Shown here: positions 34,400-43,039 of the stretch, in pieces
Layout: each line of letters begins with the position of its first letter
How positions within the stretch are numbered: position 1 is the first letter of the stretch
Assembly (NCBI RefSeq): GCF_900094885.1
Contig: NZ_FMBL01000002.1
Location: 305,283-369,282 of the forward strand
Length of the DNA stretch: 64,000 bases
Reading direction: 5' to 3'
DNA from: Bifidobacterium commune
GTDB lineage: Bacteria > Actinomycetota > Actinomycetes > Actinomycetales > Bifidobacteriaceae
The notes under the pieces: generated by a model
What the model was told of the DNA's origin: nothing
Seen by the model: the letters and a program-made list of their open reading frames with translations, nothing else
Databases searched by the model: none
Made by a program: the position numbers and the translations under genes

Positions 34400-35361
34400 A
34401 CGATAAATCACTCGCAACGAACTCATCACGACAGCATATCGAACTCATGCTGCGAGTGGCGCGCTCCTACTATCTCGAGGACAAAACACAGGCACAAATC
34501 GCGCAGGACATCGGTTATTCGAGACCCACCGTTTCACGATTGCTCAAGGAGTCCAGAGACTCGGGAATGGTTCACATCTCAATCAGCCACGAGTTGGAAC
34601 CCATCCGAAAAATCGAACGTCAGCTGGAACACAAATATGGACTGCAGCATGTTCGCGTGGCTACAGTACACGACAACGAAAACGCGAGCCAAGTCGTGCC
34701 GAAATATGCCGCAGCTCTGTTTTGCGAACTATGCAAGCCAGATTCGCTGATTACCGTTTCCAACGGCAGGGCCGTAGCAGCAACAGTTCATGAAATGCCC
34801 ATACGTGAATGGCCGAAATCAAACGTGGCGCAAATGATTGGCTCCTTGAGTCCGGATAATCCTATGATCGATTCGCCCGACATTTGCCGCATGCTCGCCA
34901 GCAAACTTGGAGGCACCTTCACCTCACTGCCCGCACCGATGATCTTATCGAATGCAAAAATCGCGAGCAGCATACGCAAGGAGCCACAAATCGCGACGGC
35001 GCTCGCACTCGGCGGCGGTGCCGATATCGCTATTGTGGGCGTCGGCACAGCCACCGAAGACAGGTTGGGACATATCTTTGATGAATACGTCGATCGGGCT
35101 ACAGCACACACCCTCTGCCAACGTGGAGTTATTGGCCATATCTGCGGTCATTTAATCGATGCGGAAGGCAACCTTGTTCCTTCCGACCTTTACAATCGCA
35201 CAATCTCCATAAATCTGGAAAGACTGCGTAGAATTCCCATGGTAATCGGCGTTGCATGGGGTACTGTCAAAGTCAATGCCATCCACGCCTGCCTGTCCGG
35301 ACACCTAATCTCAGCGCTGACCACTGACCAAAAGACCGCGGAAGCACTACTCGCTGTCTGA
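34393..35361 (+). CDS. SorC/DeoR-type sugar-binding transcriptional regulator
   Basis: 322 residues. The N-terminal helix-turn-helix is ARSYYLEDKTQAQIAQDIGY, then SRPTVSRLLKESRDSGMVHI; the rest is the SorC sugar-phosphate-binding domain (ITVSNGRAVAATVHEMPIRE; LALGGGADIAIVGVGTA; VIGHICGHLIDAEGNLVPS). It probably controls the divergent sugar-acid operon in response to a phosphorylated intermediate. The ATG at 34393 sits inside a palindrome and has no RBS, so translation may be leaderless or start at ATG 34447. Confidence 0.88.
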   Translation: MFNDKSLATNSSRQHIELMLRVARSYYLEDKTQAQIAQDIGYSRPTVSRLLKESRDSGMVHISISHELEPIRKIERQLEHKYGLQHVRVATVHDNENASQVVPKYAAALFCELCKPDSLITVSNGRAVAATVHEMPIREWPKSNVAQMIGSLSPDNPMIDSPDICRMLASKLGGTFTSLPAPMILSNAKIASSIRKEPQIATALALGGGADIAIVGVGTATEDRLGHIFDEYVDRATAHTLCQRGVIGHICGHLIDAEGNLVPSDLYNRTISINLERLRRIPMVIGVAWGTVKVNAIHACLSGHLISALTTDQKTAEALLAV

Positions 35362-35564
35362 TTGCCCACAAAGACATGAGCCAAATGGCAACGGACGGGG
35401 CTGGACCTAGAGACCTGACACTATAAACAAGTGGAAGGAAAAGGGCGGCGATACTCGCAAGACAGGCAAAGAACCGAGCAGTGGAACAAACCAGCCCAAA
35501 TCCGCTCCACCAAAAAGCATTGAACCAACGGATGCCGTTTAGAATATGTCACCAACCCGCCGAA

Positions 35565-35593
35565 TTGTACTTGGGAGCGGATTGTACTAGACT
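35565..35593 (+). promoter_or_regulatory. Putative tRNA promoter
   Basis: TTGTAC, 17 nt, TAGACT, with the -10 ending 35 nt before the tRNA. Plausible sigma-70-type spacing but imperfect hexamers. Confidence 0.45.
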
Positions 35594-35628
35594 ATGAAAC
35601 GTTGTCTGGGGGGATTGGCTCAAGACAT

Positions 35629-35701
35629 GGGGCTGTAGCTCAGTTGGTAGAGCGCTTCGTTCGCATCGAAGAGGTCGTGGTTTCGATTACCATCAGCTCC
35701 A
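35629..35701 (+). tRNA. tRNA-Ala (anticodon CGC)
   Basis: 73 nt fold into a full cloverleaf. The acceptor stem GGGGCTG pairs with CAGCTCC with the G3:U70 wobble that identifies alanine tRNAs. The D-arm is GCTC/GAGC, the anticodon stem CTTCG/CGAAG holds loop TTCGCAT (anticodon CGC), and the T-arm GTGGT/ACCAT holds TTCGATT. The discriminator is A and CCA is not encoded. It would read GCG codons. Confidence 0.95.
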
Positions 35702-35707
35702 CTCGCA

Positions 35708-35740
35708 GGGTTTTCGGAATGTCTCCGAAAACCCTTTTTT
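35708..35740 (+). terminator. tRNA terminator
   Basis: GGGTTTTCGGA (35708-35718) and TCCGAAAACCC (35724-35734) form a perfect 11-bp stem with a 5-nt loop, followed by six T. The T-run touches the stop codon of the convergent HAD gene. Confidence 0.93.
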
Positions 35741-36534
35741 CATGCCTCGAGAGTCGCGCTCCGCTGTTCTACGTAACGCTCCAGAGCCTCTACGGTTAGA
35801 CCGTCGTAGCCGTTGATGGATGCGAACTGGGGGCCGACTGAGGTGTCGGTTTTGATGAAACCGGTCTGTGCAAGCGTGGTTGCACCAGATGCGGCAGCCG
35901 AATGAAGGCCGGTCATCGAGTCTTCAATCGCGACGCAATGGGCCATTTCCCGACGGAAATCAGCAAGTCGCGTTGCGGAGCCTGCCGGATCAATCGAATC
36001 CTCAGCCACACGTTCCAACATTCCGTTCTCAACCAAAACTGTTTCAGGAACTTCGATCCCCACTATTTTTGCAGCCGTAAGGTACGGTGCAGGGTTGGGC
36101 TTCTTGGGCAGATTGGCATCACCGCTGACGTAACCAACAAATGCACCCTCGGGAGCCTGACGAACCAGATTCTCAGCCAGATTCCGAGGCGAAGCGGTGA
36201 CCAAAACCGAAGGAATTCTCGCTGATGCCAACAAACGGAGCACATCTTGCACACCCGGAATCCAGGGCATACGCGCAGCTTCTTTTCGCCCAACACCTGC
36301 AACCAGCTGCTGCTGAACCTCTTCAATCGACAGCTTCGTACCCTCGTCAATCATCCGCTGCGCAACCCGAGGGACCGGCTTGCCGGAGCACTCCCAACCA
36401 ATGCTTTCGCTCCAATGGCCGCCGTTTTCGCGCGCTATTTCCATTTCGACCTCATGCCAGTACGGCTCCGAGTCGATCAGCGTCCCGTCCATGTCCCAAA
36501 GAACTGCTTTAAGCATTCCTGTCGCATTTGCCAT
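35740..36534 (-). CDS. HAD-superfamily phosphatase/phosphoglucomutase-like
   Basis: 264 residues from ATG 36534. HAD motif I is LWDMDGTLIDSEPYW (nucleophile Asp and acid/base Asp), motif II IPSVLVTASPRN, the motif III Lys lies in NLPKKPNPAPYLTA, and motif IV in CVAIEDSMTGLHSAAASGA. The cap is inserted between motifs I and II, as in beta-phosphoglucomutase-like phosphatases (subclass IA). An extended TTG start at 36558 with GAGGTGG upstream is also possible. A small-molecule phosphatase role is likely; substrate unknown. Confidence 0.88.
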   Translation of the reverse strand: MANATGMLKAVLWDMDGTLIDSEPYWHEVEMEIARENGGHWSESIGWECSGKPVPRVAQRMIDEGTKLSIEEVQQQLVAGVGRKEAARMPWIPGVQDVLRLLASARIPSVLVTASPRNLAENLVRQAPEGAFVGYVSGDANLPKKPNPAPYLTAAKIVGIEVPETVLVENGMLERVAEDSIDPAGSATRLADFRREMAHCVAIEDSMTGLHSAAASGATTLAQTGFIKTDTSVGPQFASINGYDGLTVEALERYVEQRSATLEA

Positions 36535-36558
36535 ATTATTTCGTTCTTGCCCTGTCAA

Positions 36559-36962
36559 AGCTCTTCCACCTCGTCATATCCGTACATGCCAGTCTTCCAT
36601 GAATTGCTATAGCGCGTTCCGTTGGCTACTTTCGTTTGCTACACATCTCTATCATGCCATAACCGGGTGCTTTAGCCCAGTTCCCCTTGCGCAGCTGGCG
36701 CATGCCAAGGGCGATGGCAAACGCCGAGAGGTGCGGCCCATCCGAACTTTCCGTGCATTACCAACTCACACCGCAACATATTTACGCGGAATGCTTACAC
36801 GGACCGACATGGGCAATGACTCCCAACCGTCAATTACAACGGAAGCGATCAGTCAACGTAGTTGCCTCAAACGATCACCGGACGAGGATTAGCAGGACCA
36901 TCATCCTCAGAATCAGAGGGTGGACCTGCCGCATACTGAGGTTTATGAACGAGTTCCTGTTG
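36559..36962. other. Intergenic, nothing recognised
   Basis: About 400 nt between the HAD start and the hspR stop, both on the minus strand. Short frames occur on both strands, but none shows a family motif or a good RBS. I see no RNA gene; the HAD promoter should be at its left end. Confidence 0.5.
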
Positions 36963-37559
36963 TCACCACAAGACATTGTCATCACCGAAGCGAATCAAAG
37001 CTGAACCGTAGGGACTGGAATCATCGGCATAGTACGACCGCGCGGGCAATTGGGGAGCACTGGCTCTCACTTCATGACGCCAACGGCGGGCCTGCCTGGA
37101 GTGCTGGATTTCAGTGATACCGCCATCCCGATCTGCGGCAAACACACTCGAACCTTGCGGCCTCTGCAAACGCTTCACCTCACGCCGAAGCTGTCGATTC
37201 TCCTCCTGCAATTCGAGAATACGGGCAATACCGGCAAGATTGATGCCCTCTTCCTGGCTCATTCGCTGCGCTTCGACAAGTTTTTGTACGTCACGCAGAG
37301 AATAGCGGCGAGCGCCGCCTTCAGTACGCTGCGGAACGATCAGCCCCTGACGGTCGTACTGCCGCAAGGTCTGCGGATGAATGTTCGCAAGCTCTGCGGC
37401 ACGACCAACACTGAACACCGGCAAGTCGATGTCGAAACCGACTTCGTCGGCCCCGTCCAAGTCAGCACGCTGCTCGACCAACGCAACCGCGCACAGGCCA
37501 TACAAAACCTGCACCCCACGTGAAACCCGAACCATCACATTCACCGCCGTTTCATTCAC
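36963..37559 (-). CDS. hspR: MerR-type heat-shock repressor HspR
   Basis: 198 residues. The MerR domain is FSVGRAAELANIHPQTLRQY, then DRQGLIVPQRTEGGARRYSL, then DVQKLVEAQRMSQEEGINLA, followed by a short coiled coil (LELQEENRQLRREVKRLQ) and a low-complexity tail. The domain starts only at residue ~48, so either there is an N-terminal extension or the true start is downstream; no convincing RBS decides it. HspR represses the dnaK operon by binding HAIR boxes with DnaK as co-repressor; two such boxes lie upstream of dnaK here. Last gene of the dnaK-grpE-dnaJ-hspR operon. Confidence 0.9.
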   Translation of the reverse strand: MNETAVNVMVRVSRGVQVLYGLCAVALVEQRADLDGADEVGFDIDLPVFSVGRAAELANIHPQTLRQYDRQGLIVPQRTEGGARRYSLRDVQKLVEAQRMSQEEGINLAGIARILELQEENRQLRREVKRLQRPQGSSVFAADRDGGITEIQHSRQARRWRHEVRASAPQLPARSYYADDSSPYGSALIRFGDDNVLW

Positions 37560-37627
37560 ATATCACTACATTGGCACTGTTGTGCTTTGTTTGCCGGCAA
37601 TCGATTTGCACAAGGCGAAACCATGCA

Positions 37628-38647
37628 CTATTCGCGCTTCTTGGCCACCTCATCGACGAACTCGCCTGAGTTCTTGTCAAATTCTTTGGCATCGTGCTTC
37701 TGGCCCAATGTAGGTTTCGACGGAACACAGATCTCGACACGGCCAACCAGATCGCCATGGCGTCCGGAAACACCCTTGCCGCTCACACGAACTTCAGTGC
37801 CGCTCGAAGTTCCAGCCGGCACACGGAATGTCACCTCTTCGCCATCAAAGCCAAGCGCCTTGACGCGAGCACCCGCCACTGCCTGACCGATCGTAACTGG
37901 AAGTGGCATAACGATATCGTTGCCATCCAAGCTGAACTTCGTATCGTTCTTAACCGAAATCTGCAGGTACATGTCTCCTGCGGGACCACCGTTGGAACCT
38001 GGCTTGCCCTTGCCGGGCAAACGAATCTTCTGTCCGTCCTTCACACCTGCGGGGATATGGGTCTTGAATTGAACTCCCCCCGCCTTGAGCGAGACGGTGG
38101 CCCCCTTCACGGCCTGACGGAACGTCAGCGTGATCTTCGAGTTGCGGTCGTCCCCACGACGCGGTTCCTGAGGCTCGCGATAGCCACTTGAATCACCACC
38201 GAAACCCGCTCCGTAAGGAGATCCCGCGCCAGCGCCCCCTCCGAACATCGAGAAGATATCATTCAGGTTGGTCGGGCCACCGCCGGAAGTGGAGAAACGA
38301 ACGCTGGGCCCGTCTGCACCGCCTCCAAACATCGAGCCAAAGATATCGGAGAAATCGGAGGCAGAACCGCCGAACCCGCCCTGACCTGAGCCGCCAGCAA
38401 ACCTTGCCCCACCGCCCGCAAATTGGCGGATTGCATCGTATTTGCGACGCTGATCCTCATTGCTGAGCACATCGTAGGCTTCCGAGATGTCCTTGAATTT
38501 CTCCTCGGCCTCTTTCGTCTTATTGAGATCGGGATGATATTTACGTGCCAACTTGCGGTACGACTTGGTGATCTCTTCGCTCGTCGCATCTTTCGAAACA
38601 CCGAGCACCTTGTAAAAATCTTTATTCAGCCATTCATTCTCAGCCAT
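37628..38647 (-). CDS. dnaJ: DnaJ co-chaperone lacking the zinc domain
   Basis: 339 residues from ATG 38647 (AAAGGA upstream); a GTG at 38671 is in frame. J-domain: [20 protein letters not shown] and [20 protein letters not shown] with the HPD motif. A Gly/Phe-rich linker with repeated MFGGGA segments follows, then the C-terminal substrate-binding domains ([38 protein letters not shown]). No CxxCxGxG repeats occur, so this is the DnaJ2/CbpA-like actinobacterial type encoded with dnaK. It stimulates DnaK's ATPase and delivers clients. Confidence 0.93.
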   Translation of the reverse strand: MAENEWLNKDFYKVLGVSKDATSEEITKSYRKLARKYHPDLNKTKEAEEKFKDISEAYDVLSNEDQRRKYDAIRQFAGGGARFAGGSGQGGFGGSASDFSDIFGSMFGGGADGPSVRFSTSGGGPTNLNDIFSMFGGGAGAGSPYGAGFGGDSSGYREPQEPRRGDDRNSKITLTFRQAVKGATVSLKAGGVQFKTHIPAGVKDGQKIRLPGKGKPGSNGGPAGDMYLQISVKNDTKFSLDGNDIVMPLPVTIGQAVAGARVKALGFDGEEVTFRVPAGTSSGTEVRVSGKGVSGRHGDLVGRVEICVPSKPTLGQKHDAKEFDKNSGEFVDEVAKKRE

Positions 38648-38710
38648 ATCACTGCCATCCTTTTCGGCCACCGATTCGGAGCATTTCCTGCGACGACCCT
38701 AATAAACAAA

Positions 38711-38748
38711 TAAGTGCGATTCTCCGGTCATGTGGGGAATCGCACTTA
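38711..38748 (-). terminator. Attenuator/terminator between grpE and dnaJ
   Basis: A perfect 12-bp stem, TAAGTGCGATTC (38711-38722) with GAATCGCACTTA (38737-38748), 14-nt loop. On the minus strand it is followed by TTTGTTTATT, 29 nt after the grpE stop. It may lower dnaJ-hspR expression relative to dnaK-grpE. Confidence 0.7.
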
Positions 38749-38777
38749 CGCATACGTCACGTCATCGCGGAATCCCA

Positions 38778-39731
38778 CTAGACCTGCGGGGAAGCCACAA
38801 CCACGCGCGCGGCTCGAATCACTCGATCGCCGATGCGATAGCCTGCTTCCACGACAGTGTCCACAATCTCTTCCGTCGCCTCGGCATCCGGTTTGTGGAG
38901 AACTGCCTCATGTTTGGTCGGATCAAAGGTTTCACCCTTTTCCCCGAACTTCTCAACACCGAACTTCTCAAACGTCTTGTCAATCTTGTTGGCAACGGCG
39001 GCAAACGAATCATCCATCTCGCTGTGCTCGCGGATACGATCGATATCGTCCAGCGCCGGAAGCAACGCGGTCAGCACATCGATGATGCCATGCTGACGGA
39101 AGGTTGCCTGGTCTTTTTTGGAGCGGTTACGGAAGTTGACGAACTCAGCACGCTCACGCTGAAGCGCCTCAAGATATTCTGCTGCTTCTTTTTTGGCCTG
39201 CCCAAGTGGCGTCAGCGTATCCGCGCTGCCCTCACCCTTGCCAGCGGTTTCACTCGTATCAGCGCCGTTGTTACTATCGCGATGTTCCGCTTGGCCTGTA
39301 GCCTCTCGCGCAGCATCACCGTTGGTACCATCGGCCTGGTTGTCGAAGTTGTCCTCGACAGCTGAAGCGGTGGCGTCCTCTCGGGTCTGCTTCGCTTCGT
39401 TGTCAGCCTTGTCATTCGCCTGTTCGGAGCTCATTGTTTTACCCGCCTTTTCGCCGGTTCCACCGGCTGTTGTGTTGTCGGACCTACCGTAAGCGGCGTC
39501 CATCGATGAGTCATGCTTATCGTCGGATTGCACCGCTTCCGATTCACCGGCATCACCGTCGTCATGTGCATCGGCAGATGCGTCATTCATGGCGTCGGCA
39601 ACAGAATCAGCGTCTCTTCCGGATCCGCCGAACCCGGAAGCCGCCGCATCAAACTCGGCCAGGGACCTGAGCCATGCGTCGTCCGGATCCGGCAAATCCT
39701 TCAGATAACTGTTCTTATCAAATTCGGACAC
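38778..39731 (-). CDS. grpE: Nucleotide-exchange factor GrpE with long acidic extension
   Basis: 317 residues, far longer than the usual ~190-220. The first ~150 residues are Asp/Ala/Gly/Asn-rich and probably disordered. The GrpE core follows: LGQAKKEAAEYLEALQRERA, EFVNFRNRSKKDQATFRQHG, ALLPALDDIDRIREHSE, then the beta-wing HEAVLHKPDAEATEEIVDTV and YRIGDRVIRAARVVVA. It releases ADP from DnaK. It begins 2 nt after the dnaK stop. Core certain; the length could reflect a lineage-specific repeat expansion. Confidence 0.94.
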   Translation of the reverse strand: MSEFDKNSYLKDLPDPDDAWLRSLAEFDAAASGFGGSGRDADSVADAMNDASADAHDDGDAGESEAVQSDDKHDSSMDAAYGRSDNTTAGGTGEKAGKTMSSEQANDKADNEAKQTREDATASAVEDNFDNQADGTNGDAAREATGQAEHRDSNNGADTSETAGKGEGSADTLTPLGQAKKEAAEYLEALQRERAEFVNFRNRSKKDQATFRQHGIIDVLTALLPALDDIDRIREHSEMDDSFAAVANKIDKTFEKFGVEKFGEKGETFDPTKHEAVLHKPDAEATEEIVDTVVEAGYRIGDRVIRAARVVVASPQV

Positions 39732-39733
39732 GA

Positions 39734-41602
39734 TTACTTGTTGTCCTTGTCATCTTCATCGTCCACGACTTCGGCATCAACCACATCGTCGTCAGAAGCG
39801 GCACCAGCTCCCTCAGCACCTTCAGCTCCGGCAGCACCTTCAGCACCCTGCTGAGCATAGAGGGCTTGACCAATCTTCTGCGAAGAGGTGGTCAGCTTCT
39901 CCTGTGCGGCCTTGATCTTGTCGATGTCGTCGCCCTTCAGCGCTTCCTTCAGCTCGTCGACATCAGCAGTCACTTCCTTGACAACGTCATCGGAGAGCTT
40001 GTCCTTGTTGTCGTTGACCATCTTCTCCATCTGATAGGCGAAGCCTTCAGCGGTGTTGCGAGTCTCGGCCTCGTCCTTGCGCTTCTTGTCGTCGGCCTCG
40101 TGAGCCTCGGCTTCCTTGACCATACGATCAATCTCGTCCTTCGGCAGAGCGGATCCACCGGTGATAGTCATGGACTGCTCCTTGCCGGTGCCCTTGTCCT
40201 TGGCGGAAACGTGCACAATACCGTTAGCGTCGATGTCGAAGGTGACCTCAATTTGCGGGACGCCACGCGGAGCCGGAGCGATGCCGGTCAGCTCGAAGGT
40301 GCCCAGCGGCTTGTTGTCGCGAGCGAACTCACGCTCGCCCTGATAAACCTGAATCAGCACGGAAGGCTGGTTGTCTTCGGCGGTCGAGAAGACTTCGCTG
40401 CGCTTGGTCGGGATGGCGGTGTTGCGGTCGATAAGCTTGGTCATGATGCCGCCCTTGGTCTCGATACCAAGTGAAAGCGGGGTGACATCGATCAGCAGAA
40501 CATCCTTGCGGTCGCCCTTGATGACGCCAGACTGTACCGCAGCGCCGACTGCGACGACCTCATCCGGGTTCACGGACTGGTTCGCGGCCTTGCCACCGGT
40601 GAGCTCCTTGACGAGCTCCTTGACGGCAGGCATGCGGGTGGAACCACCTACAAGCACCACATGATCAATGTCGGAAACCGAAATGTTGGCATCATGCAGC
40701 ACGTTGTTGAACGGCGTGCGGCAACGGCCAAGCAGGTCGGAAGTCATTTCCTCGAAACGAGCGCGGGTGAGCGTCTCGTCCAGGTGGACAGGGGTACCGT
40801 CGGGGGTCATGGCCAGATACTGCATCGAGATATTGGTCTCGGTGGAGCTGGAAAGCTCTTTCTTAGCCTGTTCTGCGGCTTCCTTCAAGCGCTGCAGGGC
40901 AATCTTGTCCTTGGACAGATCAACACCGTATTTGTTCTTGACTTCCCCGACGAGCCAGTCGATGATCTTCTGGTCCCAATCGTCGCCGCCGAGCCTGTTG
41001 TCGCCGTTCGTGGCCTGCACCTGAATGGTGGCGAAGCCGTCGTCGTCCTTGCCGATCTCCAGCAGGGAGACATCGAAGGTGCCGCCGCCGAGATCGAAGA
41101 CCAGGATGCGCTCGTCTTCCTTGCCTTTTTCAAGGCCATAAGCCAAAGCGGCAGCGGTAGGCTCGTTGATGATACGCAGTACGTTCAGCCCTGCAATCTT
41201 GCCGGCGTCTTTGGTCGCCTGACGCTGAGCATCGTTGAAGTATGCGGGGCAAGTGATCACTGCGTCAGTCACCGGCTCACCCAAGTACGCCTCAGCGTCC
41301 CTCTTGAGCTTCATCAGCACCTGAGCGGAAATCTCCTGAGGAGTCCACTTCTTACCATCAATCTCAACGCTCCAGTCGGTACCCATGTGGCGCTTCACCG
41401 AGCTGATCGTGCGATCGACGTTGGTGACGGCCTGACGCTTGGCGACCTCACCGACGAGAATCTCGCCGGACTTGCTGAACGCGACAACCGACGGGGTCGT
41501 ACGAGCGCCCTCGGCGTTTACGATTACCGTGGGCTCGCCGCCTTCAAGCGTTGCGATGCAAGAGTTTGTAGTACCCAGATCAATACCTACTGCACGTCCC
41601 AT
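39734..41602 (-). CDS. dnaK: Hsp70 chaperone DnaK
   Basis: 622 residues from ATG 41602 ([19 protein letters not shown]), with AAGGAG upstream; in-frame codons back to 41707 lie in the leader and were excluded. Hsp70 signatures: [48 protein letters not shown], the substrate domain [20 protein letters not shown], and an Ala/Glu/Asp-rich C-terminus. Central ATP-dependent folding chaperone and co-repressor of HspR. The promoter region carries two HAIR boxes. Confidence 0.98.
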   Translation of the reverse strand: MGRAVGIDLGTTNSCIATLEGGEPTVIVNAEGARTTPSVVAFSKSGEILVGEVAKRQAVTNVDRTISSVKRHMGTDWSVEIDGKKWTPQEISAQVLMKLKRDAEAYLGEPVTDAVITCPAYFNDAQRQATKDAGKIAGLNVLRIINEPTAAALAYGLEKGKEDERILVFDLGGGTFDVSLLEIGKDDDGFATIQVQATNGDNRLGGDDWDQKIIDWLVGEVKNKYGVDLSKDKIALQRLKEAAEQAKKELSSSTETNISMQYLAMTPDGTPVHLDETLTRARFEEMTSDLLGRCRTPFNNVLHDANISVSDIDHVVLVGGSTRMPAVKELVKELTGGKAANQSVNPDEVVAVGAAVQSGVIKGDRKDVLLIDVTPLSLGIETKGGIMTKLIDRNTAIPTKRSEVFSTAEDNQPSVLIQVYQGEREFARDNKPLGTFELTGIAPAPRGVPQIEVTFDIDANGIVHVSAKDKGTGKEQSMTITGGSALPKDEIDRMVKEAEAHEADDKKRKDEAETRNTAEGFAYQMEKMVNDNKDKLSDDVVKEVTADVDELKEALKGDDIDKIKAAQEKLTTSSQKIGQALYAQQGAEGAAGAEGAEGAGAASDDDVVDAEVVDDEDDKDNK

Positions 41603-41725
41603 ATTCGTTCTCCTTGTATTCGTTCGTTTCACATCTGTTCGCTCGGGTCCGGTCGCCGTTGCGAAACGTTCACGACGTTCGTTCACGGCCCGCATCCAGG
41701 TTCGCACCTCATTGATGTTCCAAAA

Positions 41726-41746
41726 CCTGAGCCTACTTCACTCAAC
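41726..41746. promoter_or_regulatory. HAIR box (HspR operator), proximal
   Basis: CCTGAGC-N7-ACTCAAC, matching the consensus CTTGAGT-N7-ACTCAAG at 11 of 14 arm positions. It overlaps the inferred -10 region of the dnaK promoter. Confidence 0.78.
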
Positions 41747-41759
41747 TTTATATTGTCAA
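41730..41759 (-). promoter_or_regulatory. Putative dnaK promoter
   Basis: On the minus strand TTGACA (41759-41754), 18 nt, TAGGCT (41735-41730), about 130 nt upstream of the dnaK ATG and overlapped by the proximal HAIR box, which suits repression by occlusion. Confidence 0.6.
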
Positions 41760-41785
41760 GCTCTATTCCCGATTTTCGAAAAAAA

Positions 41786-41806
41786 CTTGAGTCTTTTTCG
41801 CTCAGG
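41786..41806. promoter_or_regulatory. HAIR box (HspR operator), distal
   Basis: CTTGAGT-N7-GCTCAGG; the left arm is a perfect consensus and the right arm matches 5 of 7. Sixty bp upstream of the proximal box. Confidence 0.75.
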
Positions 41807-42003
41807 TTTCAAAACCGTCGAATCTGCTCTACAAAAGAAATCTTCGCAACGACATCCTTCCGAGCGCTTTTGACAAGCCCCGGCTAGGGGGAATACCCCA
41901 ATACAAAACAAGTCCTCATATCTGCATATAGGCCATTCTCGCCCTCCATGACAGATTTGAACAAGTATTCTTTCCGCTGTATTATTATCCGAAAGGAGAG
42001 ATT

Positions 42004-42275
42004 GTGAGCACCGGGAAATACGATCAAGTTCCGTGGATGCGCAGGAGGCGATTGCGGAGCTGACAGGTCTTGACGCATCGTCTTTCGCAAATCAGCCGGT
42101 ATCCTTTCATTCGGCGACAGTGGCTTCAATGTCGGCAGGTATGGGCCTATGCAACGAACTGATGCAAGATGTCTCGAATGTGGCCTCATGCGTTCTGCCC
42201 CAGGCCAACAAGTTTCCGCAGATAGCGCACGTCATCGAAAAACGCGACGAAGCCGCCGCCCAACGATGGAGGTGA
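42004..42275 (+). pseudogene. Small WXG100/type VII-effector-like protein, frameshifted
   Basis: AAAGGAG precedes a GTG at 42004 (VSTGKYDQV), which soon shifts frame near 42029 into VDAQEAIAELTGLDASSFAN, then QPVSFHSATVASMSAGMGLC, ending AAAQRW before TGA 42273-42275. The ~90-residue, mostly helical, Ala/Ser-rich product resembles small type VII secretion substrates and effectors, but no WxG motif is visible. A GTG at 42033 could restart it without an RBS. Its stop lies inside the next gene's RBS (GGAGGTGA), so it heads a four-gene operon. Confidence 0.5.
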
Positions 42276-42281
42276 CGGGCC

Positions 42282-42494
42282 GTGAAATATTATTCAGAGG
42301 ACTCCCTTTCTCATCCGCATCACCCAAACAGCGACGACGATTCAGAACGCGCCAACCGCCTTCACGAGATCATCTCCGAGCAGGAGGAGTTGGAGAATCT
42401 GCGCTGGCGCGAAAATGCGCGCAACGAAGAGCCCACAGCGGACTTCCTGTCATTCGCCGAACAAACCCACAGCTTATATGACCAAAGGGATTGA
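42282..42494 (+). CDS. Small acidic hypothetical protein of the type VII-like operon
   Basis: 70 codons from GTG 42282, with GGAGGTGA 6 nt upstream overlapping the previous stop. MKYYSEDSLSHPHHPNSDDD, then ERANRLHEIISEQEELENLR: acidic, helical, charged, with no recognised domain. Spacing between two secretion-like genes suggests a chaperone or partner role. Confidence 0.55.
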   Translation: MKYYSEDSLSHPHHPNSDDDSERANRLHEIISEQEELENLRWRENARNEEPTADFLSFAEQTHSLYDQRD

Positions 42495-42780
42495 ACGCTT
42501 CCATCGACAGCATGAACAACCAACTGCGTACTCTCGAAGAGCTTAAGGCAGACTACGACGAGGAACTGGCCGCACTTCGTGCATTTGAAAGCCAGACCGC
42601 ACCCCTGTGTTTAAGGACAGTGCACGGGTGTTCAAGGACGCTATGCGAGGGGTGAACGCCATCAACAGTACACGCGCCGCAGCGGACGGATCGATCACCT
42701 CCAGGAACCGACATGAGCTGGCTGTCCGCACCGAGAAAACATACACTATCCACCCCCTCCAACAAGCGAGACCCGAATGA
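42491..42780 (+). pseudogene. Coiled-coil protein of the type VII-like operon, frameshifted
   Basis: From TTG 42491 or ATG 42512: MNNQLRTLEELKADYDEELA, then ALRAFESQTAP, after which frame 2 runs off to a stop at 42653-42655. Frame 1 continues VFKDSARVFKDAMRGVNAIN to TGA 42778-42780. One lost base in the short C-run at 42602-42605 would explain it. It resembles the helical N-terminus of LXG-type or ESX-associated proteins; without the repair it ends early. Confidence 0.5.
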
Positions 42781-42998
42781 GGTACCCGCAAGCCTACTGT
42801 GCCAGAATCAGGGACATCCAGGATAACCCCACCCTTACCGCCAACAAAAAGGCCGATAAAATCGAGAAAGTCTATCAACGATGGCTTTATTCCCTGACGC
42901 CAAAAGCGTTCGACGAATACGCCAAAACCCGAAGAAACTACGACAAAAAGGGAAAACTACGAGTCCGAGCATGGCAAAAACAAATACCCTCCAACTGA
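42777..42998 (+). CDS. Small basic hypothetical protein
   Basis: 73 residues, ATG overlapping the previous stop (ATGA). MRYPQAYCARIRDIQDNPTL, then TANKKADKIEKVYQRWLYSL and TPKAFDEYAKTRRNYDKKGK: strongly basic and helical. No family recognised; the translational overlap ties it to the three preceding small genes. Confidence 0.55.
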   Translation: MRYPQAYCARIRDIQDNPTLTANKKADKIEKVYQRWLYSLTPKAFDEYAKTRRNYDKKGKLRVRAWQKQIPSN

Positions 42999-43039
42999 TC
43001 AGGTTGAAGCGAGGCATTGACGTTGCACGCGCTGTAGAA

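Noticed and set aside
36559..36962. Small genes in the HAD-hspR gap
   Set aside because: Several frames are open for 60-170 codons, but none has an RBS plus recognisable sequence.
40661..41887. 408-codon plus-strand frame opposite dnaK
   Set aside because: Shadow of dnaK, continuing into its promoter with the HAIR boxes.
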